Part shown: positions 23,578 to 31,812 of the stretch, piece after piece
Numbering within the stretch: position 1 is the first letter of the stretch
Layout of the letters: each line of letters begins with the position of its first letter
Assembly (NCBI GenBank): GCA_937958785.1
Contig: CALGMY010000270.1
Location: forward strand, 1-33,696
Direction of reading: 5' to 3'
DNA length: 33,696 bases
Source of the DNA: an uncultured Gammaproteobacteria bacterium
GTDB taxonomy: Bacteria; Pseudomonadota; Gammaproteobacteria; Steroidobacterales; GCA-2729495
The notes under the pieces: generated by a model
The model's database searches: none
Seen by the model: only the letters and a program-made list of their open reading frames with translations
Told to the model about the DNA's origin: nothing
Made by a program: the position numbers and the translations under genes

Positions 23578-24005
23578 CCGTGAGGACATGGGGGATCTAT
23601 TCGATCGAAACCGGCCTGCTGCGCTCCTGCTACACCGGCCCAGAGGCCACCATCCAGGAGCAACTGCGCGAGGGGGAGGCGGCCATCGAGGGCGAATTCG
23701 ATACGGCCCTTCACCGGGTAAACCCGAAGACCCTCGAGGTCGAGGACGTGGTTCCGGATGCGCCCGGTCCTGGCCACCTGTGGGATGGCCGGCGTTGGAT
23801 CCCAGAGCCGGCCGCCGCGGCCGCCGCAGCCCGGAAAGCCGGCGCTCTGGCAAGGATCAAGGCGCTCGAGGAGGCCCAGGCGCGCCCCCTCCGGGAGTAC
23901 GCGCTCGGCGTGCCTGGGGCGAAGGACCGCATCACCGCCATCGACGCGGAGATTGCCGAGCTGCGCGGCGAGCTGGTCGAGGGCCAGCCTACCGGTCGTC
24001 CTTGA
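23574..24005 (+). CDS. Tail fibre accessory / assembly-like protein
   Basis: This is 143 residues from GTG 23574 (GTGA overlap); GTG 23580 is an alternative. The N-terminus TWGIYSIETGLLRSCYTGPE followed by VEDVVPDAPGPGHLWDGRRW resembles tail-fibre assembly or small tip proteins with a W-rich linker. The C-terminal half is a charged helix (AAAAAARKAGALARIKALEE, ITAIDAEIAELRGELVEG) that may form a coiled coil. The family is not named with confidence. Its stop codon overlaps the second promoter-like element. Confidence 0.55.
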   Translation: MTVRTWGIYSIETGLLRSCYTGPEATIQEQLREGEAAIEGEFDTALHRVNPKTLEVEDVVPDAPGPGHLWDGRRWIPEPAAAAAAARKAGALARIKALEEAQARPLREYALGVPGAKDRITAIDAEIAELRGELVEGQPTGRP

Positions 24006-24051
24006 TGACGGCATCTAAGTTCGTAGATTCAGACTGCCCTCCGTGGGCAGC
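24002..24051 (+). promoter_or_regulatory. Putative late promoter copy 2 (before fibre genes)
   Basis: TTGATG (24002-24007) and TAGATT (24024-24029) flank a 16-bp spacer with CATCTAAGT, near-identical to 5031-5059. A hairpin, CTGCCC/GGGCAG (24034-24039 with 24045-24050), follows. The element again begins at the upstream gene's stop codon and lies 33 bases before the next ATG (34 for copy 1). This fits an additional promoter for fibre and lysis genes. Confidence 0.6.
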
Positions 24052-24062
24052 AAAGGGAGCCT

Positions 24063-24569
24063 ATGGCCCGCATTCTCCTTGATGATCCGTCGCGCTCCGG
24101 CGGATCCAGTCAGCTGGGGATCGGTGCTGCCCTGAACGACGGCACTGGCGACCCGCTGCGCGGGGGCGGGCAGAAGCTCAAGTACTGGGCTTCCGACCTC
24201 AACGCCATGCTCACGGAGATCTATCAGGAGGTCGTTACAGCCTATTCCGCAGACACGAGTTCAGCGACGCTCAGCCGGGCCACACGCTGTTGGACCGGTA
24301 GTCACAACAATGGCCAGACGGCGACCGTCACCAACATTCAGACCCTGTGGGCCGCTGAGGTCGGCGATAGATTCGAGGCGACCAAGATAACCGCCACAAC
24401 CACCGGCAGCTATGTCGTGCGTCCGCACGCCAACGGCTACATGGGGGCTGGAGCGCAGGGGAAGGGGATTGTCATCCGTGACGTTGGTACCACCGTGAAG
24501 TTGGTCTGTCGGGTCGCTGGCCGGTGGCAGATAGATTCCATCAGCGGCGACATCGATTATGAGGACTGA
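24063..24569 (+). CDS. Fibre-region virion protein (168 aa), unknown family
   Basis: This encodes 168 residues, beginning MARILLDDPSRSGGSSQLGI. GGGAG lies a few bases before the ATG. An N-terminal segment GAALNDGTGDPLRGGGQKLK then a helix DLNAMLTEIYQEVVTAYSAD are followed by a Thr-rich beta half (TKITATTTGSYVVRPHANGY). Its features resemble small tail appendage proteins that carry depolymerising spikes. Function unknown. Confidence 0.6.
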   Translation: MARILLDDPSRSGGSSQLGIGAALNDGTGDPLRGGGQKLKYWASDLNAMLTEIYQEVVTAYSADTSSATLSRATRCWTGSHNNGQTATVTNIQTLWAAEVGDRFEATKITATTTGSYVVRPHANGYMGAGAQGKGIVIRDVGTTVKLVCRVAGRWQIDSISGDIDYED

Positions 24570-24570
24570 G

Positions 24571-26262
24571 ATGAGGAACATTGGGGCTGTCTTCCTGTTG
24601 GTGCTGCTTGCCGCTTTTGGGCAGGCGCATGGCGAGAATCTTGGGACGACGGCCCGCTCGCTGGGGCTCATAGACCCTCGGGAATTCGGCCTGAAGTGCA
24701 ACTCAACCTCAGACCAGACCACGGCCATGCAGGCGGCACTCACCGCGGCCGGCGATCGCGTAACTGCCAACGGCAACAACTATGGCATCACGGTCAAGCT
24801 TCCGGCGAATTGCAGGATTCGGATCATTGCTGGCGACCTGACGATCAGCTCGCCGAAGGTGTATGTGGAGGGGTGGGGGCCGACCAGTAGTGTCTTTGAC
24901 TTTCGCCCGACCGTTGACAACAAAACCGTTCTCATCGTCGAGAAGTGCCGGACCCATCCTACCAACTGCCTCTTGATCCAGGGCGGACTCAGGAACTTCG
25001 GTATCACGACGGATACGGGCGCAGGCGGCACCCTCACGAAGAACGGTATCAAGCTTGTCGATGTGTCGAACTACTTCCTGGAGGATTTGTTTATCCTTCT
25101 GTGGGAGGGCGGCCAGGCTATCCGAAACAGCAAGGGCATCTGGACACAGGGACGAGAAAGCCTGAGCGTCGGCAATGTGCATGTCTATGCGGCCGCGCCA
25201 ATCTTCATCGACAAGAATCCCAACGACATCCTCTACTCAGCGGATCACTTCCATTTCCAGGATCTGCTGCTTCAGGCCAACAGCTCCGCGACCCCGACGG
25301 GTTGGAACCTCGAAGGCTACGCCGACACTGCCCCGGTAGTCATCGCAAAGTCCCTGGTGATTCCGAACCTCCGCTTCAGCGGTCGCCAGGCGTGGCTCGG
25401 AGGCAAGGATGCGGTGCTATGGGACAACACCACGTGCCCGGCCGGGGCCTACGGCGACGTCCTAAATCGGCAGCTGGTGTTCGAAGGCGTGCGGTGGGAG
25501 CAGAACTACGGCACCGGCGGCTTCGCGTTCAACATCAAGAGTAATGCGTCGTGCCCTATCCTTACGTTCTCTGGGCGCAACCTAGATCTATCGGCGTCGG
25601 CCGCGCTCGGAGACATTCGCAACGCCGAGTACATCCATCTCGACTCCGTGATTGCCGAATATACCGGCGGCGCGATCATGAATGTGCAGAACGCGCACAC
25701 CATGCGCTGGACCGCGGTGAACACATCCCCGTCGGCGGTCGCCCCGACCTTCGTCGATGCGTACATGGTGAAGACCTACGGCCAGACGTCGATCCTGCAG
25801 GTTCTTCCGTCAGATGCGCTGTGGACCAGGCAGGACACCGGATACGGCGGCCGAAAGGTTGTGCCCCGGCAGAACTACACCGCCCACGAGTGGGCTTATG
25901 CGGGCTCAGTCGCCAACAATGGCACCGTTGAGCTTCCTTGCAATGCTGACGCTGGAACACCTGCAGACGGCAACTACGCCCAGGTCTGCATCGTGCACCT
26001 GGCGGCTTCCAGCGCATCCTTCACCGCGGGCGGCTCGTTCGTCATCGGGGCATACGATGGAGGAGCTGACGACGGCGTGCTGCTGATGTCTGATAGCAGC
26101 GGCGGAACCCTGCTCTCCAACGTCAATGCGGCGTCCAAGATCGGCTGTTATGCCTCCGTGGCCAATACGCCACTCAAGCAGCCGATCCTCTGCTTCAACA
26201 GAAGCGGAGGTGCCCTGAATTTTCTAATAACCGTCGACATCAACCGATCTCGCGATTACTGA
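24571..26262 (+). CDS. Beta-helix (pectate-lyase-like) spike protein with apparent signal peptide
   Basis: This is 563 residues from ATG 24571, preferred over the overlapping ATG 24559 because GAGG lies seven bases before it. It begins MRNIGAVFLLVLLAAFGQAH, a textbook signal peptide (basic start, hydrophobic core, AHG/EN cleavage region). The rest is beta-helix-like: FGLKCNSTSDQTTAMQAALT, VEGWGPTSSVFDFRPT, GGLRNFGITTDTGAGG, LFILLWEGGQAIRNS. The DxTxAMQ pattern at the start is typical of pectate-lyase-fold phage spikes. A signal peptide on a virion protein is odd: it may be exported or may be a shell of an old secreted enzyme. Catalytic residues not assignable. Confidence 0.75.
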   Translation: MRNIGAVFLLVLLAAFGQAHGENLGTTARSLGLIDPREFGLKCNSTSDQTTAMQAALTAAGDRVTANGNNYGITVKLPANCRIRIIAGDLTISSPKVYVEGWGPTSSVFDFRPTVDNKTVLIVEKCRTHPTNCLLIQGGLRNFGITTDTGAGGTLTKNGIKLVDVSNYFLEDLFILLWEGGQAIRNSKGIWTQGRESLSVGNVHVYAAAPIFIDKNPNDILYSADHFHFQDLLLQANSSATPTGWNLEGYADTAPVVIAKSLVIPNLRFSGRQAWLGGKDAVLWDNTTCPAGAYGDVLNRQLVFEGVRWEQNYGTGGFAFNIKSNASCPILTFSGRNLDLSASAALGDIRNAEYIHLDSVIAEYTGGAIMNVQNAHTMRWTAVNTSPSAVAPTFVDAYMVKTYGQTSILQVLPSDALWTRQDTGYGGRKVVPRQNYTAHEWAYAGSVANNGTVELPCNADAGTPADGNYAQVCIVHLAASSASFTAGGSFVIGAYDGGADDGVLLMSDSSGGTLLSNVNAASKIGCYASVANTPLKQPILCFNRSGGALNFLITVDINRSRDY

Positions 26263-26277
26263 TCGAAGAGGACCGCC

Positions 26278-26577
26278 ATGGAAAGACTCTTCAACAGCCG
26301 CACCAGCAATGGCCGGTCGAGCGATACCGGGACGGGCCTGCTTGGCAGGGCGGTCCCGCTGTGCGGCGACGTCAAGCTGTTTTTCATCGGTACCATCGGG
26401 GGCGCCAGCATTTCTATCGACACCTCCCCGGACGGTGGCACCACCTGGGTGGCGTCTGGGGCTACGTTCTCGAGTTCGAGTACCGTGCCAGTGATCCTCA
26501 GCATGGCCCCCGGCGAGCTTCTGTCGGTGAACATGACCGGGGCGAGCGGGACCACGGCCTCAGTCCTGGTCATCTAG
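26278..26577 (+). CDS. Small beta-rich protein between spike genes
   Basis: This encodes 99 residues, beginning MERLFNSRTSNGRSSDTGTG. It is a Ser/Thr/Gly-rich beta sequence with SIDTSPDGGTTWVASGATFS and VPVILSMAPGELLSVNMTGA, like carbohydrate-binding or adaptor domains in tail regions. GAGG precedes the start. Family unknown. Confidence 0.55.
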   Translation: MERLFNSRTSNGRSSDTGTGLLGRAVPLCGDVKLFFIGTIGGASISIDTSPDGGTTWVASGATFSSSSTVPVILSMAPGELLSVNMTGASGTTASVLVI

Positions 26578-26580
26578 GCC

Positions 26581-28359
26581 ATGCGGCTCGGACCAGCCTG
26601 GCGGGTACCGACGCGGACGCCGTATCGGTCCCCTGTAGGGTACCGGGGTGGGCAGCCGGTCTACTTCGACTCGGCGGCGGCCGGCGGTGGCACCGGGAGC
26701 TACTCCGCGCCATACAACACTCTGGCCGCGCTGAATACCATCACTGGCAACCAGAACGGCAAGGTCTTTCTCCTAAAGCGGGGCTCGATCTTTAACCACC
26801 CCATCGCGATCAACGGCGCGTGGAACTTCCGGATTGGCATCTACGGGGACAGCGGGGCCCGTCCGATCGTGTCCATGTACCGGCAGGTCACCCTGTCATG
26901 GACGGATGACACCGGGGCGATGACTAATCGCTGGTACACCACCCAGGCTGCGTTCGGGAATGGAGCGTACAGCTGCGGACTCGTGCTCAGCCCGACCACC
27001 GACATCCGACTGGGAAAGTACCTGCACGACCGCGGGACCCCGGCGTCATGCAACCTGGTCTACGAGGACCCCATGACCGGGTCGAATTGGGTGTGGACCA
27101 AGTCTTACGAGACCGCCAGCGGAGGCCGGCACTACGTCGTCACGGATGGTACCGACCCGAACACGATGGTGGCCTTCCGGCCCCACACGAATGCTGAGCT
27201 GACGGCCCTTGGTATCGCTGGCGCGACATCCGCCAGCTCCAGCTTGAGCCTTGGCAATTGCCCCGGCGTCACTGTCCAGGGCATCGACCTCATCGGCGGG
27301 CGGGCCAACGTCGCGTCCCTCGGTGGCTGCGATGACTTCCTGGCCGAAGACGTGGACCTGTACTGGGGCGGGGCCGATAACGGCATCACCAATAACGCCC
27401 AGGACGGATGGTCGATAGTCGGGGACTCTGGAGATTTTGCCAACAACACGCTCCTTCGTCGCTGCCGGGTCTGGGATCTGATGGGAACCGGCTCGCAGTC
27501 CGGCGGTGTTGGCCGCGGGCATGGCGTGGAGATCTCCTACCTCTCCAACTTCCTGATGGAGGACTCCCTGATCTACAACGTGGGCATCTACGGCATTGAG
27601 CTGTGGAACTCGTGCACTGGGGTCACGGTACGGCGCAACCGCATGCTTCAGTGCGGGGTAGCCGGGTCCATATTGCGCGGCCCGCTGAGCACAACCCACC
27701 ACCAGAACGTGCTATTCCAGAACAACATCATCATTGCCGGCACCACCTTTGCGGCGAAGGGCGCCGCGGGCTCCGGGTCTCGATCGTCCGGCGGCTTCTA
27801 TCACGGGTCGACTGACAACTACCTCTACATGAGCGACGTTCGGTACGTGAACAACACGATCGTCACCGACGAGGCGGACGCGCTCTTTCACTACTACAAC
27901 AATAGTGGTGTCGGTGCTGGCAGCAACGCCATCACGTTCAAGAACAACCTCTGCCTCCAGCGGCAGCTCGCCAGCAACGGTTATGGCGGGTATGAGAGCA
28001 ACATGACGCTCAACACCGGCGTCCCCGCGGCGACGACCGTCACGACCAACTATAACGTCTACCAGAACGGCAGGGACACTCACTACTTCACCGTAAACGG
28101 GTTCCGCGAAAACTTCGCCAATGCGAAGGCGGCGTGGGATGGCATTTCCGGTAAGGAGTCGAACGAGGACAACAGTCACGTCGTCGCCATCGCCACCGCG
28201 ATGATTGCCAACCTCGGCGGCGTGTACGCCACGAATGTCCAGCCTATCAACGGCAGCGCCTTCCAGATTGGCAAGGCTGACACGAGCGATCCTGATTACC
28301 CGGCCACCGACTTCAGTGGCGCGACCCGGACTCGGGCCACGGTCGGAGCCTACGACTGA
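26581..28359 (+). CDS. Right-handed beta-helix tailspike / polysaccharide lyase-like protein
   Basis: This 592-residue protein begins MRLGPAWRVPTRTPYRSPVG. After a short N-terminal anchor (YFDSAAAGGGTGSYSAPYNT), it shows repeated beta-helix coils: VTVQGIDLIGGRANV, SNFLMEDSLIYNVGIYGIEL, CTGVTVRRNRMLQCGVAGSI, and LFQNNIIIAGTTF. This pattern is that of the parallel beta-helix superfamily and usually means binding or cutting of a surface polysaccharide. There is no signal peptide, unlike its neighbours. It probably is the main spike. Confidence 0.75.
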   Translation: MRLGPAWRVPTRTPYRSPVGYRGGQPVYFDSAAAGGGTGSYSAPYNTLAALNTITGNQNGKVFLLKRGSIFNHPIAINGAWNFRIGIYGDSGARPIVSMYRQVTLSWTDDTGAMTNRWYTTQAAFGNGAYSCGLVLSPTTDIRLGKYLHDRGTPASCNLVYEDPMTGSNWVWTKSYETASGGRHYVVTDGTDPNTMVAFRPHTNAELTALGIAGATSASSSLSLGNCPGVTVQGIDLIGGRANVASLGGCDDFLAEDVDLYWGGADNGITNNAQDGWSIVGDSGDFANNTLLRRCRVWDLMGTGSQSGGVGRGHGVEISYLSNFLMEDSLIYNVGIYGIELWNSCTGVTVRRNRMLQCGVAGSILRGPLSTTHHQNVLFQNNIIIAGTTFAAKGAAGSGSRSSGGFYHGSTDNYLYMSDVRYVNNTIVTDEADALFHYYNNSGVGAGSNAITFKNNLCLQRQLASNGYGGYESNMTLNTGVPAATTVTTNYNVYQNGRDTHYFTVNGFRENFANAKAAWDGISGKESNEDNSHVVAIATAMIANLGGVYATNVQPINGSAFQIGKADTSDPDYPATDFSGATRTRATVGAYD

Positions 28360-28381
28360 CGGCCACGCCTAGGAGATCGGC

Positions 28382-28762
28382 ATGCAGTACCTCGACAACG
28401 TCCGGGCCTGGTGGGGCGGTTTCAGTCGGTTTGACGAGATCGCGTTCAAGGCAGGGTGGTCTGGAGGTCAGCTGCGCTGGAAGATCGTCTATGCGCTCAA
28501 CTACGGCAGTCGGACCCTCACTGGAGGGGCGTGCATGACCTGGTCCCGCTGGTGGTACGAGAACCGGGAGAAGCTCGGCCACGCCAAGTTCATGACAAGG
28601 GCGCTCAACCACCTCGAGGACGAGCACGGGGCAAACTCCGGGCCGGCCCTCTGGGGTACCAGCGACTCCCGGCTGGCGGTACCTGGCGCGGTGCTGTTCC
28701 TCGTGATCCTGGTGGTGCTGGCCGTCGCCGTGATCTACGGCCTGGCCCGGTGGCTGGCTTAG
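28382..28762 (+). CDS. Phage membrane protein with C-terminal anchor
   Basis: This 126-residue protein begins MQYLDNVRAWWGGFSRFDEI. AGGAG precedes the ATG. The N-terminal 95 residues are aromatic-rich (KIVYALNYGSRTLTGGACMT, WSRWWYENREKLG). A strong hydrophobic segment at the C-terminus (PGAVLFLVILVVLAVAVIYG) should anchor it in the inner membrane. A role in lysis or exclusion is possible, but I do not recognise the family. Confidence 0.6.
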   Translation: MQYLDNVRAWWGGFSRFDEIAFKAGWSGGQLRWKIVYALNYGSRTLTGGACMTWSRWWYENREKLGHAKFMTRALNHLEDEHGANSGPALWGTSDSRLAVPGAVLFLVILVVLAVAVIYGLARWLA

Positions 28763-28766
28763 AGCC

Positions 28767-29636
28767 ATGTGGGCAGCGCTTCTTGCCGGCCTGATTTTCT
28801 CCGTACCGGGCGTCTACGACGGCCGTGGGGCCGAGGTCGACTACATCCGGATCACTGGCTCTGACATCACGGTCCAGGGCTACCGGGTCACCGGCTACGG
28901 CCCCGGCGTGAACTGCATTCAGGTGGAAGGCGACCGGAACACCGTTCGCCAGAACACCGTGGAGCGCTGCGGGGCGACGTCGATCTACGTCTTCTCCGGT
29001 GCCGGGCACCTGGTGCAGGACAACGTGATTCGGGATCCGGCGCGCCGGGCGGGCTGGGACTCTTGGGGGATCTACCAGCACACCGCGACCGGACTGACCG
29101 TACGTGGGAACGAGATCTATGGCTCCGGCTTCTCCACTGGGCCCCTGGCTGGCACCTATGTGGTGAGCGGCAACCGGATCCTGATCCCCGATGACTACCG
29201 AACGTCCTGCGACGGCAAGCTGCGTCGTGATGGCCCCTGTCAGTGCGGTGAGTTCGGCATCGTTCTCAAGGGCGGCGGCGGCGGTGTCGTCGAGAGGAAC
29301 GTGATTCGCGGCTTTCGCAGGGCCGATCCGATCTGCGGGGGCTCTGGCACGCCAGGCGCCGGAATCGACCTGGCTGCCGGTGGCAACCTGACGTACGACG
29401 TCGTGATCCGCCAGAACGTCATTACCGACAGCACGGTGGGGATCTACACCGGCAACCCGGTGAGAAACATCCGGATCGAGGCCAATCGCCTGTGCCGCAA
29501 CGGGACGGCGGTATCCGCGGGTTACGGATCCGTCGAGCTCCTCGACAACGAGCTTTTCGGCAACGCGCTGAACCTCTACGGAACCAGGACCGGCGCCGTG
29601 AGCGGCAACCGCCAACTCGTGGAGTGCCCGCCGTGA
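28767..29636 (+). CDS. Secreted-looking beta-helix protein
   Basis: This 289-residue protein begins MWAALLAGLIFSVPGVYDGR, an apparently short signal peptide. The remainder is beta-helix-like: IRITGSDITVQGYRVTGYG, GDRNTVRQNTVERCGATSIY, GAGHLVQDNVIRD, VIRQNVITDSTVGIYTGNPV, ANRLCRNGTAVSAG. Repeating N-x-I/V...N turns are typical of parallel beta-helix carbohydrate-active proteins. It has several Cys. It may be an exported protein rather than a tail part. The ribosome site is weak. Confidence 0.65.
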   Translation: MWAALLAGLIFSVPGVYDGRGAEVDYIRITGSDITVQGYRVTGYGPGVNCIQVEGDRNTVRQNTVERCGATSIYVFSGAGHLVQDNVIRDPARRAGWDSWGIYQHTATGLTVRGNEIYGSGFSTGPLAGTYVVSGNRILIPDDYRTSCDGKLRRDGPCQCGEFGIVLKGGGGGVVERNVIRGFRRADPICGGSGTPGAGIDLAAGGNLTYDVVIRQNVITDSTVGIYTGNPVRNIRIEANRLCRNGTAVSAGYGSVELLDNELFGNALNLYGTRTGAVSGNRQLVECPP

Positions 29637-30025
29637 TTGAACGACTGGCTGACGCCCTTGGCGCGATCATCCCGACCACGGACGAAAGCCCGCGGGCCCT
29701 GCGCCGCTGGCGGGTGAGCGTGGCCCTCTGGCTCATGGGCGTCACCGGCTTCGGTGCCTTCCACGTGGCCTGGGCGTGCGGCTGGCTGCCCGGGATGCCG
29801 GGCTTTGCCCTCGAGGTCGATCTCGCCAGAGTTCAGGCGGACGTGCACCGGAGTCTGGTCATGCAGTACCGCACCAGCCTGTTCGAGGTTCGGCAGCAGC
29901 AGTGCGAGGCAGCCCGCGCCGGGCGCCCCCTGTCGGTCTACACCAGCAAGCTCCAGGACCTGCTCGACGAGTACGACACCCTGACGGACCAGGACTACCG
30001 GCTGCCCGCGTGCAGCGAGCTCTAG
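29633..30025 (+). CDS. Membrane protein upstream of the holin
   Basis: This is 130 residues from GTG 29633, overlapping the previous stop as GTGA. A hydrophobic stretch at about residues 31-53 (VALWLMGVTGFGAFHVAWAC GWL) should cross the inner membrane once. A C-terminal helical region (VDLARVQADVHRSLVMQYRT, LQDLLDEYDTLTDQ) may sit on one face. It is just ahead of the holin and may regulate it, but the family is not recognised. Confidence 0.6.
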   Translation: MIERLADALGAIIPTTDESPRALRRWRVSVALWLMGVTGFGAFHVAWACGWLPGMPGFALEVDLARVQADVHRSLVMQYRTSLFEVRQQQCEAARAGRPLSVYTSKLQDLLDEYDTLTDQDYRLPACSEL

Positions 30026-30033
30026 GAGGAGCC

Positions 30034-30357
30034 ATGTTCACCGTATCGACCTTCGCCATGTTGATCCTGGGAATCCTGGCCCATGCTCTCAAGCAGCTCG
30101 TGGGGGCGAAGCGGGTGGGCTCAGGGCTTGCCGCCCGCCAGTACTTCCTCGAGTACTGGCCCGAGACCCTTCTCGCGGTGGTGTGCTCGCTGGCCATGTA
30201 CTTCGGGTTGCCGGAGATGGCCCAGATCTTCCCGGATCTGGCGGCCCAGATCGGCCTGCCGCCAAGGCCGGTGATGATCCTCTCCTTCTTCGCCGGGTTC
30301 CTGGGCAACAGCCTGGCCGATCTCCTCGGCGGTCGCATCTCGAGGCTGGTCCAATGA
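30034..30357 (+). CDS. Holin-like protein
   Basis: This 107-residue protein begins MFTVSTFAMLILGILAHALK. AGGAGGAG at 30023-30030 is the ribosome site. Three hydrophobic segments are visible: FAMLILGILAHALKQLV, TLLAVVCSLAMYFGLPEM, and PVMILSFFAGFLGNSLADLL. The size, three segments, and place just ahead of spanin and endolysin genes fit a class I holin that makes the membrane lesion. It ends ATGATG, where the next gene starts. Confidence 0.7.
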   Translation: MFTVSTFAMLILGILAHALKQLVGAKRVGSGLAARQYFLEYWPETLLAVVCSLAMYFGLPEMAQIFPDLAAQIGLPPRPVMILSFFAGFLGNSLADLLGGRISRLVQ

Positions 30358-30938
30358 TGCGCGGCATGACCTTGGCGACGCTTCTCGCCGCCGTCGGCGC
30401 GGCCCTGATCCTGCTCTACTGCAGCCCGCCCGCGCACGGCCAGGAGACCTACAACCCGATCGACGCCGTCAACGTGGCGAAGCAGGAGGGCGCTCTGCCG
30501 GCGTGGGCGGATCCCACTGACCGTTGGCGGTTCATCCCGGTCTACGAGCGGGCGGCCACCGTTTGCATCGAGAACCGGCAAGGCGGGGAGCGGTGGGCCG
30601 GCACCGGGCCGCGGTCGTGGAAGATCTACGTGAAGGCCCTCCTGACCGGCCAGGTGGAGGTCCCCAAGGGTCCCTTCCGCCGGATCGGCTACCTGGAATA
30701 CGCGGCCTGCTGGCCATCCAGGCCGATCGGCGACCCCGTGTACAGCTTCGTGCAGTACACGGGCGAGCGCGGCTCGGCGCTGAAGTGGGTGGCCATGAAC
30801 GACAAGGCCGTCCTTCGGCCTTCGGTGCCCACCGAGGCCTGCGGGATGCGCCTGGCCATTCCTACGGAGCACACCGACCCGAAGGTGGCGTGGCACGCGA
30901 TGCCCGCCGGCGGGATGACCCGGTGTCGCGAGCAATGA
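30354..30938 (+). CDS. Exported cysteine-containing protein in the lysis region
   Basis: This is 194 residues from ATG 30354, overlapping the holin stop; ATG 30357 is an alternative. It begins with a clear signal peptide, MTLATLLAAVGAALILLYCS, and cleavage near AHG/QE. The mature part holds four Cys (TVCIEN, AACWPS, EACGM, TRCREQ), likely two periplasmic disulfides. It is not a lipoprotein: the residue before C in LLYC is not G, A or S. I do not recognise the family. It sits between holin and spanins. Confidence 0.6.
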   Translation: MMRGMTLATLLAAVGAALILLYCSPPAHGQETYNPIDAVNVAKQEGALPAWADPTDRWRFIPVYERAATVCIENRQGGERWAGTGPRSWKIYVKALLTGQVEVPKGPFRRIGYLEYAACWPSRPIGDPVYSFVQYTGERGSALKWVAMNDKAVLRPSVPTEACGMRLAIPTEHTDPKVAWHAMPAGGMTRCREQ

Positions 30939-31270
30939 ACCCCGGCCCGCAACCGATGTTGCCCGCTGCCGAGCGTCAAGGCGGGATCTCTCGGGGCGGG
31001 AATCTGAAGGAACCTATCGTGGCTGTCGGGCAGGAGATGCGCGACCCCTCGGAGGCTCTGCGTCAGCCCACTAGCACGCCGGCGGGCCGGGCCCTCAAAC
31101 GACGCGGGAAGCAGCACCGCCTGCAAGGCGAGAAGCTCGAGCGCTTTCTGGCGCGGCTGCTCGCCGGCGAGCCCATCAAGAAGGTGGCCCCTGACTTCGC
31201 CATCACGGTCAAGGTGGGCTACCAGTACGCGAAGAGGGCCGGCCTGGTGCTCCGGTACGTCAGGGCGTAG
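30935..31270 (+). CDS. Small basic putative DNA-binding protein
   Basis: This is 111 residues from ATG 30935 (ATGA overlap). The N-terminus is disordered; from about residue 65 RALKRRGKQHRLQGEKLERF LARLLAGEPI then KKVAPDFAITVKVGYQYAKR AGL reads as a helix-turn-helix-like element. It resembles small regulators that phages encode among lysis genes. DNA binding inferred. Confidence 0.5.
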   Translation: MNPGPQPMLPAAERQGGISRGGNLKEPIVAVGQEMRDPSEALRQPTSTPAGRALKRRGKQHRLQGEKLERFLARLLAGEPIKKVAPDFAITVKVGYQYAKRAGLVLRYVRA

Positions 31271-31272
31271 CG

Positions 31273-31812
31273 ATGTGGGGAGCGCAGCTCACAGGTGCCC
31301 GCGTCGCGATCCTTGTCGGCGTTGTGCTGGCTGCCTGCGTTGCCAGCTCGCTGGCTACCTGGCAGCTGATGGCAGTCCCGAAGATCGAGGCGGCGGAGCT
31401 CCGGGGAGAGAAACACCTCAGCGAGCTGCGGGCGGATTACGAGACGAAGCGGGCCAATGCAGAGCGGCGGGCCAGGGCGGACCTGCAGGCCGAGATCGAC
31501 AAGGCGGAGGAGGCTGACCGTGCATACCAGCAGCGGCTCGAGGACATCCAGCGGGAGGCTGACGCTCGTCCTCCTCGGACTATTACTGTGCGGGTGCCAG
31601 TCCCGGCAGCCTGCCCCGGATCCGGCGCCGATCGTCGTGCGGCCGGTGGTCCCGGCATCCCTGAAGCGCCGTCCGCCGACGCCGGCGGAGTGGGACCAGA
31701 TGCTGGAGGCAGCACTGTCACGCTTGACGTCTCCGGGTTCGACCTCATCGTCGACCGCGCCAAACAGGTGAGCGCGCAGCTCGACGAGCTGCTCGGGGTT
31801 TGCGATGGCTGA
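31273..31812 (+). CDS. i-spanin (Rz-like)
   Basis: This 179-residue protein begins MWGAQLTGARVAILVGVVLA with one N-terminal membrane segment, followed by a long charged coiled coil (AAELRGEKHLSELRADYETK, RRARADLQAEIDKAEEADRA YQQRLEDIQREAD). The C-terminal half is Pro/Gly/Ala-rich and then helical. It should span the periplasm with Rz1 and fuse the membranes in the last lysis step. The lipoprotein partner is nested inside it in another frame. Confidence 0.8.
   Translation: MWGAQLTGARVAILVGVVLAACVASSLATWQLMAVPKIEAAELRGEKHLSELRADYETKRANAERRARADLQAEIDKAEEADRAYQQRLEDIQREADARPPRTITVRVPVPAACPGSGADRRAAGGPGIPEAPSADAGGVGPDAGGSTVTLDVSGFDLIVDRAKQVSAQLDELLGVCDG
31520..31771 (+). CDS. o-spanin lipoprotein (Rz1-like), nested in Rz
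   Basis: This is 83 residues from GTG 31520, with AGGAGG at 31508-31513 six bases before it. It has a lipoprotein signal, SGRLTLVLLGLLLCGC, with LCGC as lipobox, and a proline-rich mature start (QSRQPAPDPAPIVVRPVVPA). It lies fully inside the Rz-like gene in the +1 frame, the known embedded architecture. The outer membrane partner of the i-spanin. Confidence 0.8.
   Translation: MHTSSGSRTSSGRLTLVLLGLLLCGCQSRQPAPDPAPIVVRPVVPASLKRRPPTPAEWDQMLEAALSRLTSPGSTSSSTAPNR

Noticed and set aside
30354..30938. Lipoprotein call for the exported protein
   Set aside because: LLYC lacks the small residue before Cys; a normal signal peptidase I site (AHG/QE) fits better.
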